DNA from: Flaccisagitta enflata
Taxonomy: Eukaryota > Chaetognatha > Sagittoidea > Aphragmophora
Length of the DNA: 64,000 nt
NCBI GenBank assembly: GCA_965153355.1
Contig: OZ231127.1
Coordinates: forward strand, 6,882,001-6,946,000
Direction of reading: 5' to 3'
This document shows positions 63,641 to 64,000 of the stretch, in pieces (position 1 is the first letter of the stretch; the number at the start of each line of letters is the position of its first letter). The notes below the pieces were generated by a model. The model saw only the letters and a program-made list of their open reading frames with translations. It ran no database searches and was not told where the DNA came from. The position numbers and the translations under genes were made by a program.

Positions 63641-64000
63641 AAGACAATAATTTGATTGATTTGGTCAAAACATTAGACAATTAAAATACAAAATGCAGGA
63701 GAGTTAAGCACTATATTTCACTTGATTTTCTCAAATTTCTCTTATGTACTCTAAGCTCATAAAGCTTTTAATCTAATAGAAATGAGTTAATATTGGGTAT
63801 AAATAGTTTCATAACATCTGAAAATATGCAGAAAAATGTTTTTCACTCTGTATTTTTCATAAGGAACAATGTAATGGAAAAGATACAATGTCAATCCCCG
63901 ATGAGCCACCTAGCGCACAATTCAGGCCACAGTGCGCCGGTCCGTCCGTAACGCATGAGTCAAAAAAAGTGGGAAAACTCGCATATCTGCCCCTGCCCAC

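Overview
The window is animal-type nuclear DNA. It has long introns with GT/AG splice sites, very long microsatellites, many short inverted-repeat transposons and no bacterial-style gene packing. A marine invertebrate, perhaps a spiralian, fits the content, but the species cannot be fixed from the sequence.

There are two real genes. The first, on the + strand, is a neurotransmitter-sodium symporter (SLC6) of the taurine/creatine/GABA clade. Twelve coding exons join in frame from 5651 to the stop at 56049, giving 703 visible residues; the first coding exon was not found. The second, on the - strand, lies entirely inside one 32.6 kb intron of the first (14259-46816). It has 11 exons from the ATG at 45112 to the TGA at 20618 and encodes a 651-residue thiamine-diphosphate enzyme that reads as sulfoacetaldehyde acetyltransferase (Xsc). 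Xsc is the desulfonating enzyme of bacterial taurine breakdown. Here it has spliceosomal introns and a basic, hydroxyl-rich N-terminal extension that looks like a mitochondrial presequence. A candidate taurine carrier with a taurine-carbon/sulfite-releasing enzyme nested in its intron is the main biological observation. The substrate link is inference.

The second observation concerns the introns. At about twelve splice sites in both genes, a piece of exon together with its donor or acceptor has been duplicated in tandem into the intron. Units are 10, 20, 31, 34, 36, 38, 56, 61, 75 and 88 bp. This leaves rows of decoy splice sites, and some have grown into minisatellites.

Layout: 1-5650 is upstream DNA with a 21-bp minisatellite, a 2.7 kb inverted-repeat transposon nested in another element, and a MITE. 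5651-14258 holds SLC6 exons 1-3 among (GA)n tracts and MITEs. 14259-46816 is the giant intron with the Xsc gene, 319-bp tandem repeats, a 2.4 kb palindrome and nested inverted-repeat elements. 46817-56049 holds SLC6 exons 4-12 and a minisatellite-cored foldback element. 56050-64000 is AT-rich, with two MITEs, a 22-bp minisatellite and no confident gene. Several mobile families show clear target-site duplications: an 8-bp hAT-like family, several TA-flanked families, and one with 7 bp. Many of them carry a microsatellite or minisatellite as their core.
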